Assembly (NCBI RefSeq): GCF_026015295.1
Contig: NZ_JAPDUW010000001.1
Span: 3,371,501 to 3,435,500, forward strand
DNA length: 64,000 bases
Direction of reading: 5' to 3'
Source: Segatella copri
Lineage (GTDB): Bacteria > Bacteroidota > Bacteroidia > Bacteroidales > Bacteroidaceae
Below, piece by piece: positions 33,623 to 40,904 of this stretch (its first letter is position 1; each line of letters opens with the position of its first letter). Under the pieces are notes generated by a model. That model was not told the origin of the DNA, ran no database searches, and saw only the letters and a program-made list of their open reading frames with translations. Made by a program: the position numbers and the translations under genes.

Positions 33623-34846
33623 ATGAGAAGTACATTCAAGACAGTCTTCTATGTAAACGGAAGCAAGGAGAGAAACGGAATTGTCCCTATCATGGGACGT
33701 GTGACAATCAACGGAACTATCGCACAGTTCAGTTGCAAGCTGAGCGTGACCAAGGCGATATGGGATGCCAAGGGCAACAGAGCCAAAGGCAGAAGCAAGG
33801 AAGCCAATGAGGTGAACTTTGCGCTTGATAACATCAAGGCTCAAATCGCTAAGCATTACCAACGGCTTTCCGACCGTGAGGCGTTCGTTACCGCTGAAAT
33901 GGTGAGAAACGCATATCAAGGCATAGGTACGGAGTATGAGACATTACTCAGAGCTTTTGACAAGGAGAACGCAGCCTTTGCCCAACGCGTGGGAAAAGAC
34001 CGAGCTGTCCGAACCTACCGCAAGTATCTGACGGTAAGAAAGTACGTTGCCGAGTTCATCAAATTTCAGTACAAGCGCAGCGATATGTCCATGAATGAGC
34101 TTACCGAGGAGTTCATCCGTGATTTTTGTCTGTATTTGAAGAATGTCATTGGACTCACGCAATCTACCATTTGGATATACTCCATACCATTGAAGCATAT
34201 CGTCACGGCAGCACACTACAACGGCAAGATACAGAGAAATCCGTTTGCCATGTACCACGTTGACCCAGACCACAAGGAGCGTGAGTTCTTGACAGAGGAA
34301 GAATTGGACATATTTGCAGGAATAGAGTTGGAAAATCCCAACTTTGCTTTTGCGAGAGACTTGTTTATGTTTGGTTGTTGGACAGGTATCTCTTTCGTTG
34401 ACATCAAGAATCTTACAGAGGACAATGTTGCCATTATAAGTGGGTCTCCATGGATAGTTTCTCAGCGTCAAAAGACAGGCGTACCATTCAAAATTAAACT
34501 GATAGATGCAGCCATACAGATAATTGAACGTTACAAGCCATTGAGAAAAGATATGCACTTGTTTAATATTGGCTCACTTGACATGGTAAACAAGCGTATA
34601 AAGAAAGTGGCAAAAATGTGTGGCATCAAGAAGCGAATTTCATTTCATGTCTCCCGGCATTCGTTCGCAGTTTTGGCTTTAAACTACGGTATGCCGATAG
34701 AGAGTGTAAGCAAGATACTGGGACATACGGACATCGCCACAACACAAATTTACGCAAAGGTGACAAGTACTAAATTGGAGCATGACATATCAGCTTTTGA
34801 AAGTCGAATCAAGGGGCATATGCCGACAATGGGGGGAATGGCATGA
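33623..34846 (+). CDS. Tyrosine recombinase/integrase (IntDOT-like)
   Basis: The 407-residue protein has an arm-binding N-terminal region, a SAM-like core-binding domain (about 115-215) and a C-terminal catalytic domain with HVSRHSFA (H-x-x-R), LGHTDIATTQIY (His and nucleophile Tyr) and RQKTG (Lys). The first catalytic arginine position reads TGISFVDI, with serine in place of arginine, as known for the CTnDOT integrase. It overlaps the next gene by 4 bp. It is probably the integrase of a decayed integrative element; no relaxase is present. Confidence 0.9.
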   Translation: MRSTFKTVFYVNGSKERNGIVPIMGRVTINGTIAQFSCKLSVTKAIWDAKGNRAKGRSKEANEVNFALDNIKAQIAKHYQRLSDREAFVTAEMVRNAYQGIGTEYETLLRAFDKENAAFAQRVGKDRAVRTYRKYLTVRKYVAEFIKFQYKRSDMSMNELTEEFIRDFCLYLKNVIGLTQSTIWIYSIPLKHIVTAAHYNGKIQRNPFAMYHVDPDHKEREFLTEEELDIFAGIELENPNFAFARDLFMFGCWTGISFVDIKNLTEDNVAIISGSPWIVSQRQKTGVPFKIKLIDAAIQIIERYKPLRKDMHLFNIGSLDMVNKRIKKVAKMCGIKKRISFHVSRHSFAVLALNYGMPIESVSKILGHTDIATTQIYAKVTSTKLEHDISAFESRIKGHMPTMGGMA

Positions 34847-35217
34847 AAAGGACTGTAATCACCGTGGACGGAAATGGAATGTTATCCATTCCGTCCAACT
34901 TGCAAGACTTGTGGATGAGTGAGGGTGAATTGGTTGATATGCTTCATGTCACCGCCATGAAACTCCATGCTGTGATAAGGTCAATATACAAGGATGGTTT
35001 ATTGACGGTGTCGGAAGTCCAACAGAAACAGGAAATTTCCAAGGGCATTTGGCAAACGCTGTATGGCTTACCGATGATTGTTGCCCTTTGCTTCCGTATA
35101 AACTCATATGGTGCAGCTCGGTTTCGTGACATCATCTTCAAGAGATTGTACGGGGCAAAAGAGAAAAGTAGTGTCATTATCCTACAACTCTATGGAGGAA
35201 CAACCGCCTTTAGTTGA
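34843..35217 (+). CDS. Small protein related to RhuM-type (virulence-associated) proteins
   Basis: The 124-residue product has a segment resembling RhuM proteins: LPMIVALCFRINSYGAARFRD corresponds to the conserved LxxIIxVGYRVxSxxxxxFR core. The N-terminus (ITVDGNGMLSIPSNLQDLWM) is unlike RhuM. The start overlaps the integrase stop (ATGA), indicating co-translation, so it may be an excision or regulatory factor of the element. Assignment is tentative. Confidence 0.5.
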   Translation: MKRTVITVDGNGMLSIPSNLQDLWMSEGELVDMLHVTAMKLHAVIRSIYKDGLLTVSEVQQKQEISKGIWQTLYGLPMIVALCFRINSYGAARFRDIIFKRLYGAKEKSSVIILQLYGGTTAFS

Positions 35218-35719
35218 ATGTCCTCTTGCTTGTTGGCTTGGCGCTGTCGTACTGTCGTGAATAAGTACTGAAGCATAAGCATGACATTCTTACTTGTAGG
35301 GGGATGAGTTCTGTTCATAAAAATGACGGACAAAACGCCCCCTTATTTTTGTTGAATTGTTGAATATGATGAAAGAAATATTGAACATCAGGCATTTACG
35401 GCTCAACATATTCTCAACAAATCTCTCAACAAAAGAAAGATAATGTTGAAAAGAGAAAACCATGAACACCATTCCTTTCTTTCTTTTTTGCCCAGTAATT
35501 TGTTGTGTAGAGCTATTTGTTGAGAGTTTGTTGAGGGTATAAGTGGTTGGTTCTCATAAAGATAACACCTATCTTCAACAATTCAACGTTTTACATGCCC
35601 TCACTTGGTACGCTGTAAAATGTGCTTGTGGATTAATTGGCAACCGCTCTATTCTCCGAAATGGTTGCAGCAACGTTTCTTGGAGGCTTTGCGCCTCCAG
35701 CCACTTGGGCGAACCTCCG
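35218..35719. other. Non-coding segment between the RhuM-like gene and the first IS110 element
   Basis: It holds GGGGG/CCCCC terminator-like complementarity (about 35298-35350), the nested TTGTTGA repeats (35349-35588) and a GGAGGC-TTTGC-GCCTCC hairpin near 35684-35700. No gene is supported. Confidence 0.5.
35349..35588. repeat. Nested inverted repeats built from TTGTTGA iterons
   Basis: Outer arms GTTGAATTGTTGAA (35351-35364) and TTCAACAATTCAAC (35574-35587) are perfect inverted repeats. Inner arms at 35413-35433 and 35516-35535 are near-perfect (CTCAACAAA / TTTGTTGAG words, doubled). They could be integrase arm-type sites, an origin of transfer or a replication origin. Confidence 0.6.
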
Positions 35720-35734
35720 CAGTGTTTTAGCTTT

Positions 35735-35742
35735 TACCTTTG
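35735..35742 (+). promoter_or_regulatory. -7 box in the left end of IS110 element 1
   Basis: TACCTTTG predicts transcription from about 35749, exactly where the long-range stem of the candidate RNA begins. Confidence 0.55.
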
Positions 35743-35748
35743 CACCCA

Positions 35749-35862
35749 GGAATCAAGTTAGGATATTTGGTTAATGGGTGTTAAGGTGAACTATCTTTCT
35801 TTCAAGGTATGCCCTTTCTCATGTCATAGTCCTTATATAATCCAGCCAACTTTCTTGATTCC
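35749..35862 (+). ncRNA. Candidate bridge RNA of IS110 element 1
   Basis: GGAATCAAG (35749-35757) pairs perfectly with CTTGATTCC (35854-35862), closing a 114-nt domain. Inside are GTGAACTA (35786-35793), a copy of the word that ends the element (36931-36938), and a GCCCTTTC block (35811-35818) also found in the second element's candidate RNA. IS110-family transposases are known to use a non-coding bridge RNA from this position. The assignment to this locus is inference. Confidence 0.6.
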
Positions 35863-35886
35863 ATTTAACTATTAAATGTCAAAATT

Positions 35887-36939
35887 ATGGATAAAGAACT
35901 TTACATAGGCGTGGATGTCTCAAAGCAGACTCTCGACCTTGCTTATTATGACGGAGAAAGCATTGATTGGAAGAAAGCCCATATAAAGGTGAGCAACAAC
36001 AATGCAGGTTTCAAGAAAATTGGTTCATGGGTGGCAAAGGTAAGCAAGGGGTTTGATATAGTCTTGTTCTGTATGGAATATACAGGACTTTACACCCAAA
36101 ACTTTAGACTGTGGTTGGAAGAGAAACATTATATTTATAGGATGGTGGAACCTCGCAAGATGCATCGCTTTGAGCCAGACTTGGATGATGGACTGCGTTC
36201 GCTCGACCGCATCAAGACTGACGAGCTTGATTCTTTCCGCATAGCCATTTACTGTGAGCAGAACCACAGAAAGATTCTTCGCAACCCATCAAAACTTCCT
36301 TCTCCTGTATATTTTAAGTTGAAGAGGCTTTTGGCGGAACGCAAGCAGACAGTCAAGCAGTCAGTCCTTTACAAGCAGCAGCTTCATGATATATGTGCGT
36401 ATGACACAGATTTGTCTGTGGAACGTAAGAATGGGCAACTTAAAACGCTCAATGATGCACTTAAAGGCATAGACAATGAAATTGACATGTACATAAAAGA
36501 AGATGCGGACATCAGCAAGAACTTTTCCCTGCTGACATCAATACCTGGTATTGGGCGTGTTGTCGCACTTGAAACCATTGTCTTGACCGAAAACTTCATG
36601 GCAATAGATAACCCACGTAAATACGCTTGCTATATTGGTGTCGCTCCTTTCAAGAAAGAATCTGGTACATCTGTGAGAAAAGGCTCGTCAGTCTCTAAGA
36701 AAGGTTTTAAACAGGCAAAGGCAGATTTGTCCATTGCCTGTTTGGTTTGCATGCAGCACATTCCGAACATCAGAGATTACTGGGAACGCAAGAGAAAGGA
36801 GAAATGCAGTGGAATAGTGTTTAATGCAATCAAGTTTAAGATGATACTCCGTATGTTTGCCGTTATAAAACGAGGTACTCCGTATGTGGAGACGGACAAT
36901 TATCGAAATGGGAAAAACAAGCAACCAGGAGTGAACTAA
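35887..36939 (+). CDS. IS110-family transposase (bridge-RNA-guided recombinase), element 1
   Basis: The 350-residue protein has the N-terminal RuvC-like DEDD domain (YIGVDVSKQTLDL with the first Asp, FCMEYTGLY with Glu, RIKTDELDSFRIA with the later acidic residues) and the C-terminal Transposase_20 domain (LTSIPGIGRVVALETI, YACYIGVAPFKKESGTSV with the catalytic serine region). Length is typical, and the gene is intact. Upstream lies a non-coding structured left end; the stop codon abuts the element's right end. Confidence 0.92.
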   Translation: MDKELYIGVDVSKQTLDLAYYDGESIDWKKAHIKVSNNNAGFKKIGSWVAKVSKGFDIVLFCMEYTGLYTQNFRLWLEEKHYIYRMVEPRKMHRFEPDLDDGLRSLDRIKTDELDSFRIAIYCEQNHRKILRNPSKLPSPVYFKLKRLLAERKQTVKQSVLYKQQLHDICAYDTDLSVERKNGQLKTLNDALKGIDNEIDMYIKEDADISKNFSLLTSIPGIGRVVALETIVLTENFMAIDNPRKYACYIGVAPFKKESGTSVRKGSSVSKKGFKQAKADLSIACLVCMQHIPNIRDYWERKRKEKCSGIVFNAIKFKMILRMFAVIKRGTPYVETDNYRNGKNKQPGVN

Positions 36940-36995
36940 CAGTGTTTTAAGACCATCACTATACCATGATAGAGTCTCTTGGTTGCTTTTGGCAC

Positions 36996-37003
36996 TACCT
37001 TTG
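36996..37003 (+). promoter_or_regulatory. -7 box in the left end of IS110 element 2
   Basis: TACCTTTG, identical to the box in element 1, predicts a start near 37010, just before the candidate RNA stem. Confidence 0.55.
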
Positions 37004-37009
37004 CGAGGA

Positions 37010-37185
37010 ATCCTCAAAAGGAAGGAACTCCAGACAGAGGTAGTGAACTTTTTAATCTTAGGCAAAGCCCTTTCCCTTGATATAGTCTCCTCTGCCCGAA
37101 ATGTCAGACTCAGTGCCTTTTAGGGAATTAGCTGTCCGTCCCAGCTTTTAAAAGATTTGGCTTATCCTGACATAGAGAGTTCCTT
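37010..37185 (+). ncRNA. Candidate bridge RNA of IS110 element 2
   Basis: AAGGAACTC (37022-37030) pairs perfectly with GAGTTCCTT (37177-37185), the same closing-stem layout as element 1 but with different bases. It encloses GTGAACT (37043-37049), GCCCTTTC (37067-37074) and an ATAGTC word shared with element 1. A GAGGA/TCCTC hairpin sits at the 5' end (37004-37014). Fold and function are inferred. Confidence 0.6.
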
Positions 37186-37205
37186 TCGTAAAGCGGTGCA
37201 AAGAT

Positions 37206-38252
37206 ATGAAAAATAAATCATTTGTAGGCATTGACATCTCTAAAAATGTCATAGATGTATCTATATTTCGTGAGGACACCAACATCAAAATGTTCCCTCA
37301 TGAGGTGTTCAACAACACTCGCAAGGGATTTGGCGATATGTGCTCATGGCTCAAAAAGAGCCGTGTGGTACTTTCCCAAGCCCTGTTTGGCATGGAATTT
37401 ACAGGTTGCTACTCCTTGGACTTGGAAAAATTCCTCACGTCCAAGAATTACTCTTTCTGTATGCTTAGTACACGTATAGTAAAACATCATCCTATGGGGA
37501 CAATAGATAAGCGAGACAAGAATGACTCTGCAAAGATAGCTGACTTCCTCTATCGTTATGATGGCACGGAATGTGCCAAGCCATACAAGTTGCCAAGCAA
37601 GGCTATGCAACAATTGAAGCAACTTGTCAATGAGCGTAAGTTCCTTGTGGAGCAACGGACAAACTTTATGAACCGAATGCAGATGTTTGAAACGAAAGAG
37701 GATTCTGCCATGTATGAGAGCTACATTAAAAAGCTCAATCATGACATTGAGAAGATAGATCAGGAAGAGTGTGAATTAATGTCCAAGGAGGAAGATGTCT
37801 TTGACACTTTTCAGAATCTGTTGACGATACCAGGAATTGGTTTTGTCAATGCAACAAACATAATTGCCATCACACGAAACTTTACCGCTTTTGACACAGC
37901 TCGGCAATATGCGAGATATGTTGGCGTAGCTCCATGCAGTCACACTTCTGGTACCAGTGTGAAATGGCGTGCCCGACCTTCCGCACACTGTAACGGTCAA
38001 GTGAAAGCTGACCTGTCTATGGCGGCATTGAGAGCTGTTGAGTACGATGTGGAAATGCAAATGTTTTATAATCGAAAGTTAGGAGGCAGAAAAGATTCTG
38101 ATACTAAGCGTAAGGCATTGAATGCCGTCAAGTTTAAGCTCATTTGCAGAATGTTTGCCATAGGCAAGCAAAAGAGAAAATGGGAAGTGTTGAACACCTC
38201 TGACGACAGAAAGAACTTACATATTGAAAAGTCCAAAGCAAGTGAACTATGA
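37206..38252 (+). CDS. IS110-family transposase, element 2
   Basis: The 348-residue protein shares the DEDD (FVGIDISKNVIDVSIF, FGMEFTGCY, DKNDSAKIADFLYR) and Transposase_20 (LLTIPGIGFVNATNIIAIT, YARYVGVAPCSHTSGTSV) architecture but is clearly a different lineage from element 1. The gene is intact. A TATCTTTG-like context is not visible upstream on this strand, so it may be expressed from the bridge-RNA promoter. Confidence 0.92.
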   Translation: MKNKSFVGIDISKNVIDVSIFREDTNIKMFPHEVFNNTRKGFGDMCSWLKKSRVVLSQALFGMEFTGCYSLDLEKFLTSKNYSFCMLSTRIVKHHPMGTIDKRDKNDSAKIADFLYRYDGTECAKPYKLPSKAMQQLKQLVNERKFLVEQRTNFMNRMQMFETKEDSAMYESYIKKLNHDIEKIDQEECELMSKEEDVFDTFQNLLTIPGIGFVNATNIIAITRNFTAFDTARQYARYVGVAPCSHTSGTSVKWRARPSAHCNGQVKADLSMAALRAVEYDVEMQMFYNRKLGGRKDSDTKRKALNAVKFKLICRMFAIGKQKRKWEVLNTSDDRKNLHIEKSKASEL

Positions 38253-38288
38253 CAATGTACCATTGTCTCTTATAGTCTTGTGAGGACA

Positions 38289-38356
38289 GATACGGATAAC
38301 TAATTAGGAATCGAGCAAAAAGCTATTAAAAGAAAGAGTTCCGTATCGTTTTTTTT
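38289..38356 (+). terminator. Terminator-like hairpin after IS110 element 2
   Basis: GATACGGA pairs with TCCGTATC over a long loop, followed by eight T. It may end transcription from the elements. Confidence 0.55.
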
Positions 38357-38980
38357 GTAACAGAAAAGTCAAAAAATGTCTTCTTCTGCTACAGGGGTAG
38401 GTATGACTATATGCTTTCTGGGGGCTATTTTGCTTATTTTAACACAAAAAAGCTCTCAAAAATTTGGTGATGTCTTAGGAATCATGGCATTAGATTTATG
38501 CAGACTATACCGAGGACACACAGCACACTCGGCATAGTTCACAAAGGAAATCAACAACACACAACTGAAACACTTGGCAAGTTTCACACTGAAAATATCA
38601 CCTTTTCCTTTGCAAACTCCATGTACAAAGTAGCTTGTGTCTGTGACCTTGTTCTTTCAATGTGGCAGCTTTGATGTTTGGCGTAAATTGAGAGAATTAA
38701 GGTCTGCAACCTTGGGCATGGAAAGCCGAAAGGCAAATATCTCGTCTTTTGTTCTTAGAGGAGGGAGCGAGGTTATGTTTTGGGAACCCCAAAACGCCTC
38801 GCTCCACCATGAGGGCGGAGAAATTTTGCTCCCAACGGTTGCAGAAAGTGAGTGTACCAACTGTAGGCAGTGCATAGAAATATGTAAATAGATTTGTCAG
38901 GTGTAGTTTATTCTTCCTTTATTTGCACAAAAGTATGTTTTGAGTGTTATAAAAAATAAAAAAATGCACTATTACGTTGA
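38357..38980. other. Non-coding remainder of the mobile region
   Basis: Apart from the cruciform at 38764-38805 no supported feature is seen. Short frames (for example an 84-codon plus-strand frame at 38637-38891 reading through the cruciform) have no recognisable domain. Confidence 0.4.
38764..38805. repeat. Perfect two-part cruciform
   Basis: GGAGCGAGG pairs with CCTCGCTCC and, inside it, GTTTTGGG pairs with CCCAAAAC around a 3-nt loop, giving 17 pairs with one small bulge. The layout fits an origin of transfer, a single-strand recombination site or a very stable RNA hairpin at the edge of the mobile region. Confidence 0.65.
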
Positions 38981-38996
38981 TACTTTTGTATTTTTG
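38981..38996 (+). promoter_or_regulatory. Promoter boxes for the 484-residue lipoprotein
   Basis: Two adjacent -7-like boxes, TACTTTTG (38981-38988) and TATTTTTG (38989-38996), about 85 bp before the start. Confidence 0.5.
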
Positions 38997-39080
38997 CACT
39001 CAGTTATCTTGGACAGCAGAATTTGAAACACTGAAAATCCGTAATCTGTCTATATGTAAAATCTTTAAATTTGGATTATT

Positions 39081-40535
39081 ATGACTAAGAAGTTTTGGTT
39101 AATAGCACTCATCGTAGCTTGCACTGTTGTATTTGGCAGTTGCGATAAGTCTGAGGAATTGAGTGTTGAGCAATGTAAGTTGGATATGAATCTATTCAAC
39201 CAAACCTATACTGTTAATGATGAGGGGTGCTGTGTGCTAAAAGGGAGAAAGCCAATAGCAGCAGAAGAAATACAGAGTAAGGTCAAGGGCTATGGTTGGG
39301 AGAGTATTGCCACTTATGAGGTACAGGAAAACGGAAAGTTGAGCAAGGAGGAATTTTGGAAAGACAGATTTGGTGGCAGCCCTACACACTTTTGGTTTGA
39401 GACATCACAGCAAGCTTTTAGTTATTTTTATAGTGATGCCTTGCCAGCCTTTTGTTTCAGTCGTGTATCATGGACTTATGACATGGACAAAGGCTTCATA
39501 CTGTTTGGCAGCAACAAGCAGACAACAGACAGCAGATACATGCAGATTCTTAAGCTTGACGAGTCGAATGGCAAGACCTTAATGTACACCATACAAAAAT
39601 TGGGAGCGACGAGTGATGGCAGCAATGGTTACAAGTCTATATATGGCATGATTGTATATAAACGCATGACCGAAACCGATTTGGAAATGATGAAGAAAAG
39701 TTACACGTATGATACGGATATTGACCGTTCTGTTCCCGACAACTGCAAGTTTAAGATTAAGGCATACTATGCAGAAGACGACAAAGACAACACAGACCCT
39801 GTGTTTCAGACCTTCTGCCTTGTAACATTTGAGCTTACCGATGAATATGGTTTCAACTCTTCAGATAATGCCTATTACAACTACTACGATTCAATTACTT
39901 GGACGAGTGATTGTCGTGATATGCCAGATAGCTTTGGAATCATGGAACGTAAGACAAACTGTTTGAATACTTCCTATTGGTGGAGCACATACTTCTTCAC
40001 GCCTCATGACAATACTATTGTCTATGCCAATGGCTATAAAGATGGCCGTATTGTCTATCAAGCCCGAAAGAGGCTCTATTTGGTGAATGATGGATTCTTT
40101 GGTTACGATTGGGATAACGTAAGGTATAATTCCAAGAACCCCGAACTAACAGAATATTGCTTGCTGGACAAGAGCCGTGAGTTTATCCTAACTCCACCTA
40201 CTGCCTACAAAGAAGACATTACAAAACCGTATGCAGAGTTACGTATTGTACTGAAAGGAGCAAAAGACAAAAACGACAAGGAATATATGTTAGGCGTGCT
40301 TGAACGTGAAAGAGAAGGTCTGTTGAAGATTATGGACCAGTACTATGAAGCACATAGTACTATAAAAGAAACAGAAAAGGCTTCGCTGTGTAAAACGTTT
40401 AAGGCACTACCCGAAGATGCTGATATTAAAGCATATTGGCGTACAAAACATTCTCGCATGGTACTGATACTTAAAACTGACGGGGAAGACCCTATAAACA
40501 GTGAATACTATGTGCATGCGGAACCAATTAAATGA
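39081..40535 (+). CDS. Large lipoprotein of unknown function
   Basis: The 484-residue product has a signal peptide with lipobox FGSC near residue 21 and then an acidic start (DKSEE). No known domain is recognised; the central part is rich in Tyr, Asp and Trp, and beta-rich. It lies between the mobile region and the hybrid two-component gene and ends in a strong terminator, so it is monocistronic. Codon use is ordinary, so it may predate the mobile insertions. Confidence 0.65.
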   Translation: MTKKFWLIALIVACTVVFGSCDKSEELSVEQCKLDMNLFNQTYTVNDEGCCVLKGRKPIAAEEIQSKVKGYGWESIATYEVQENGKLSKEEFWKDRFGGSPTHFWFETSQQAFSYFYSDALPAFCFSRVSWTYDMDKGFILFGSNKQTTDSRYMQILKLDESNGKTLMYTIQKLGATSDGSNGYKSIYGMIVYKRMTETDLEMMKKSYTYDTDIDRSVPDNCKFKIKAYYAEDDKDNTDPVFQTFCLVTFELTDEYGFNSSDNAYYNYYDSITWTSDCRDMPDSFGIMERKTNCLNTSYWWSTYFFTPHDNTIVYANGYKDGRIVYQARKRLYLVNDGFFGYDWDNVRYNSKNPELTEYCLLDKSREFILTPPTAYKEDITKPYAELRIVLKGAKDKNDKEYMLGVLEREREGLLKIMDQYYEAHSTIKETEKASLCKTFKALPEDADIKAYWRTKHSRMVLILKTDGEDPINSEYYVHAEPIK

Positions 40536-40582
40536 TAAATAAGTTTAATGTGGATAACGCAATTGAATGTAGCTTATATAAC

Positions 40583-40633
40583 AACAATAGTCATAAGGCG
40601 AAGTTAATCTTTGTTTTATGACTATTGTTTTTT
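40583..40633 (+). terminator. Terminator of the large lipoprotein gene
   Basis: AACAATAGTCATAA pairs with TTATGACTATTGTT followed by T residues. Confidence 0.8.
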
Positions 40634-40827
40634 GCACCAACATAGTGTGGTTTCATTTTTATTTTGTATTTTTGCAACTGTAAAGAGTTGTTAGGCAAAG
40701 CAAACATATGCATATTGCAGAAGTTGTGACTATTGCCAAGTCATTACCTCTATTGAGGTTGAACACTTATAAATCGCTCATTTTAAGCTATTCAGCAGAT
40801 TATAGAAGAATTTTACGAAAAAAAACG

Positions 40828-40835
40828 TATTTTTG
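40828..40835 (+). promoter_or_regulatory. -7 box for the hybrid two-component gene
   Basis: TATTTTTG, 70 bp before the start codon. Confidence 0.5.
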
Positions 40836-40904
40836 CACTTGCGTGTTGAATTTGCGTAGGAACAAAACATTAACTTTGAAAACAAAAGCTGAAAATTATT
40901 AAGG

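Larger units (their letters stand above)
35720..36949 (+). mobile_element. IS110-family element 1
   Basis: The transposase gene is preceded by about 165 bp of non-coding DNA and followed immediately by an exact copy of CAGTGTTTTA (36940-36949) that also stands at 35720-35729, at the start of the left end. IS110 elements make no classical duplication but share core bases with the target, so these words probably mark the ends. The left end contains the candidate bridge RNA. Confidence 0.65.
36974..38264 (+). mobile_element. IS110-family element 2
   Basis: This is a different IS110 member placed 25-35 bp after element 1. GTCTCTT stands at both sides (36974-36980 and 38265-38271), and TACCAT precedes it on both sides, so a shared target or core motif marks the ends. 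The left end (about 230 bp) holds the candidate bridge RNA; the right non-coding end is very short. Confidence 0.6.
40536..40904. other. Leader region of the hybrid two-component gene
   Basis: It holds the terminator of the preceding gene and two -7 boxes (TATTTTTG at 40667-40674 and at 40828-40835). A 64-codon frame at 40708-40902 spans the second promoter and is not considered a gene. Confidence 0.5.

Noticed and set aside
38637..38891. 84-codon frame ending in a Cys-rich CTNCRQCIEICK
   Set aside because: It reads straight through the perfect cruciform, lacks a promoter close by and is unlike any domain; the ferredoxin-like tail appears to be chance.
40708..40902. 64-codon frame upstream of the hybrid regulator
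   Set aside because: It contains the -7 box of the regulator promoter and shows no coding features.
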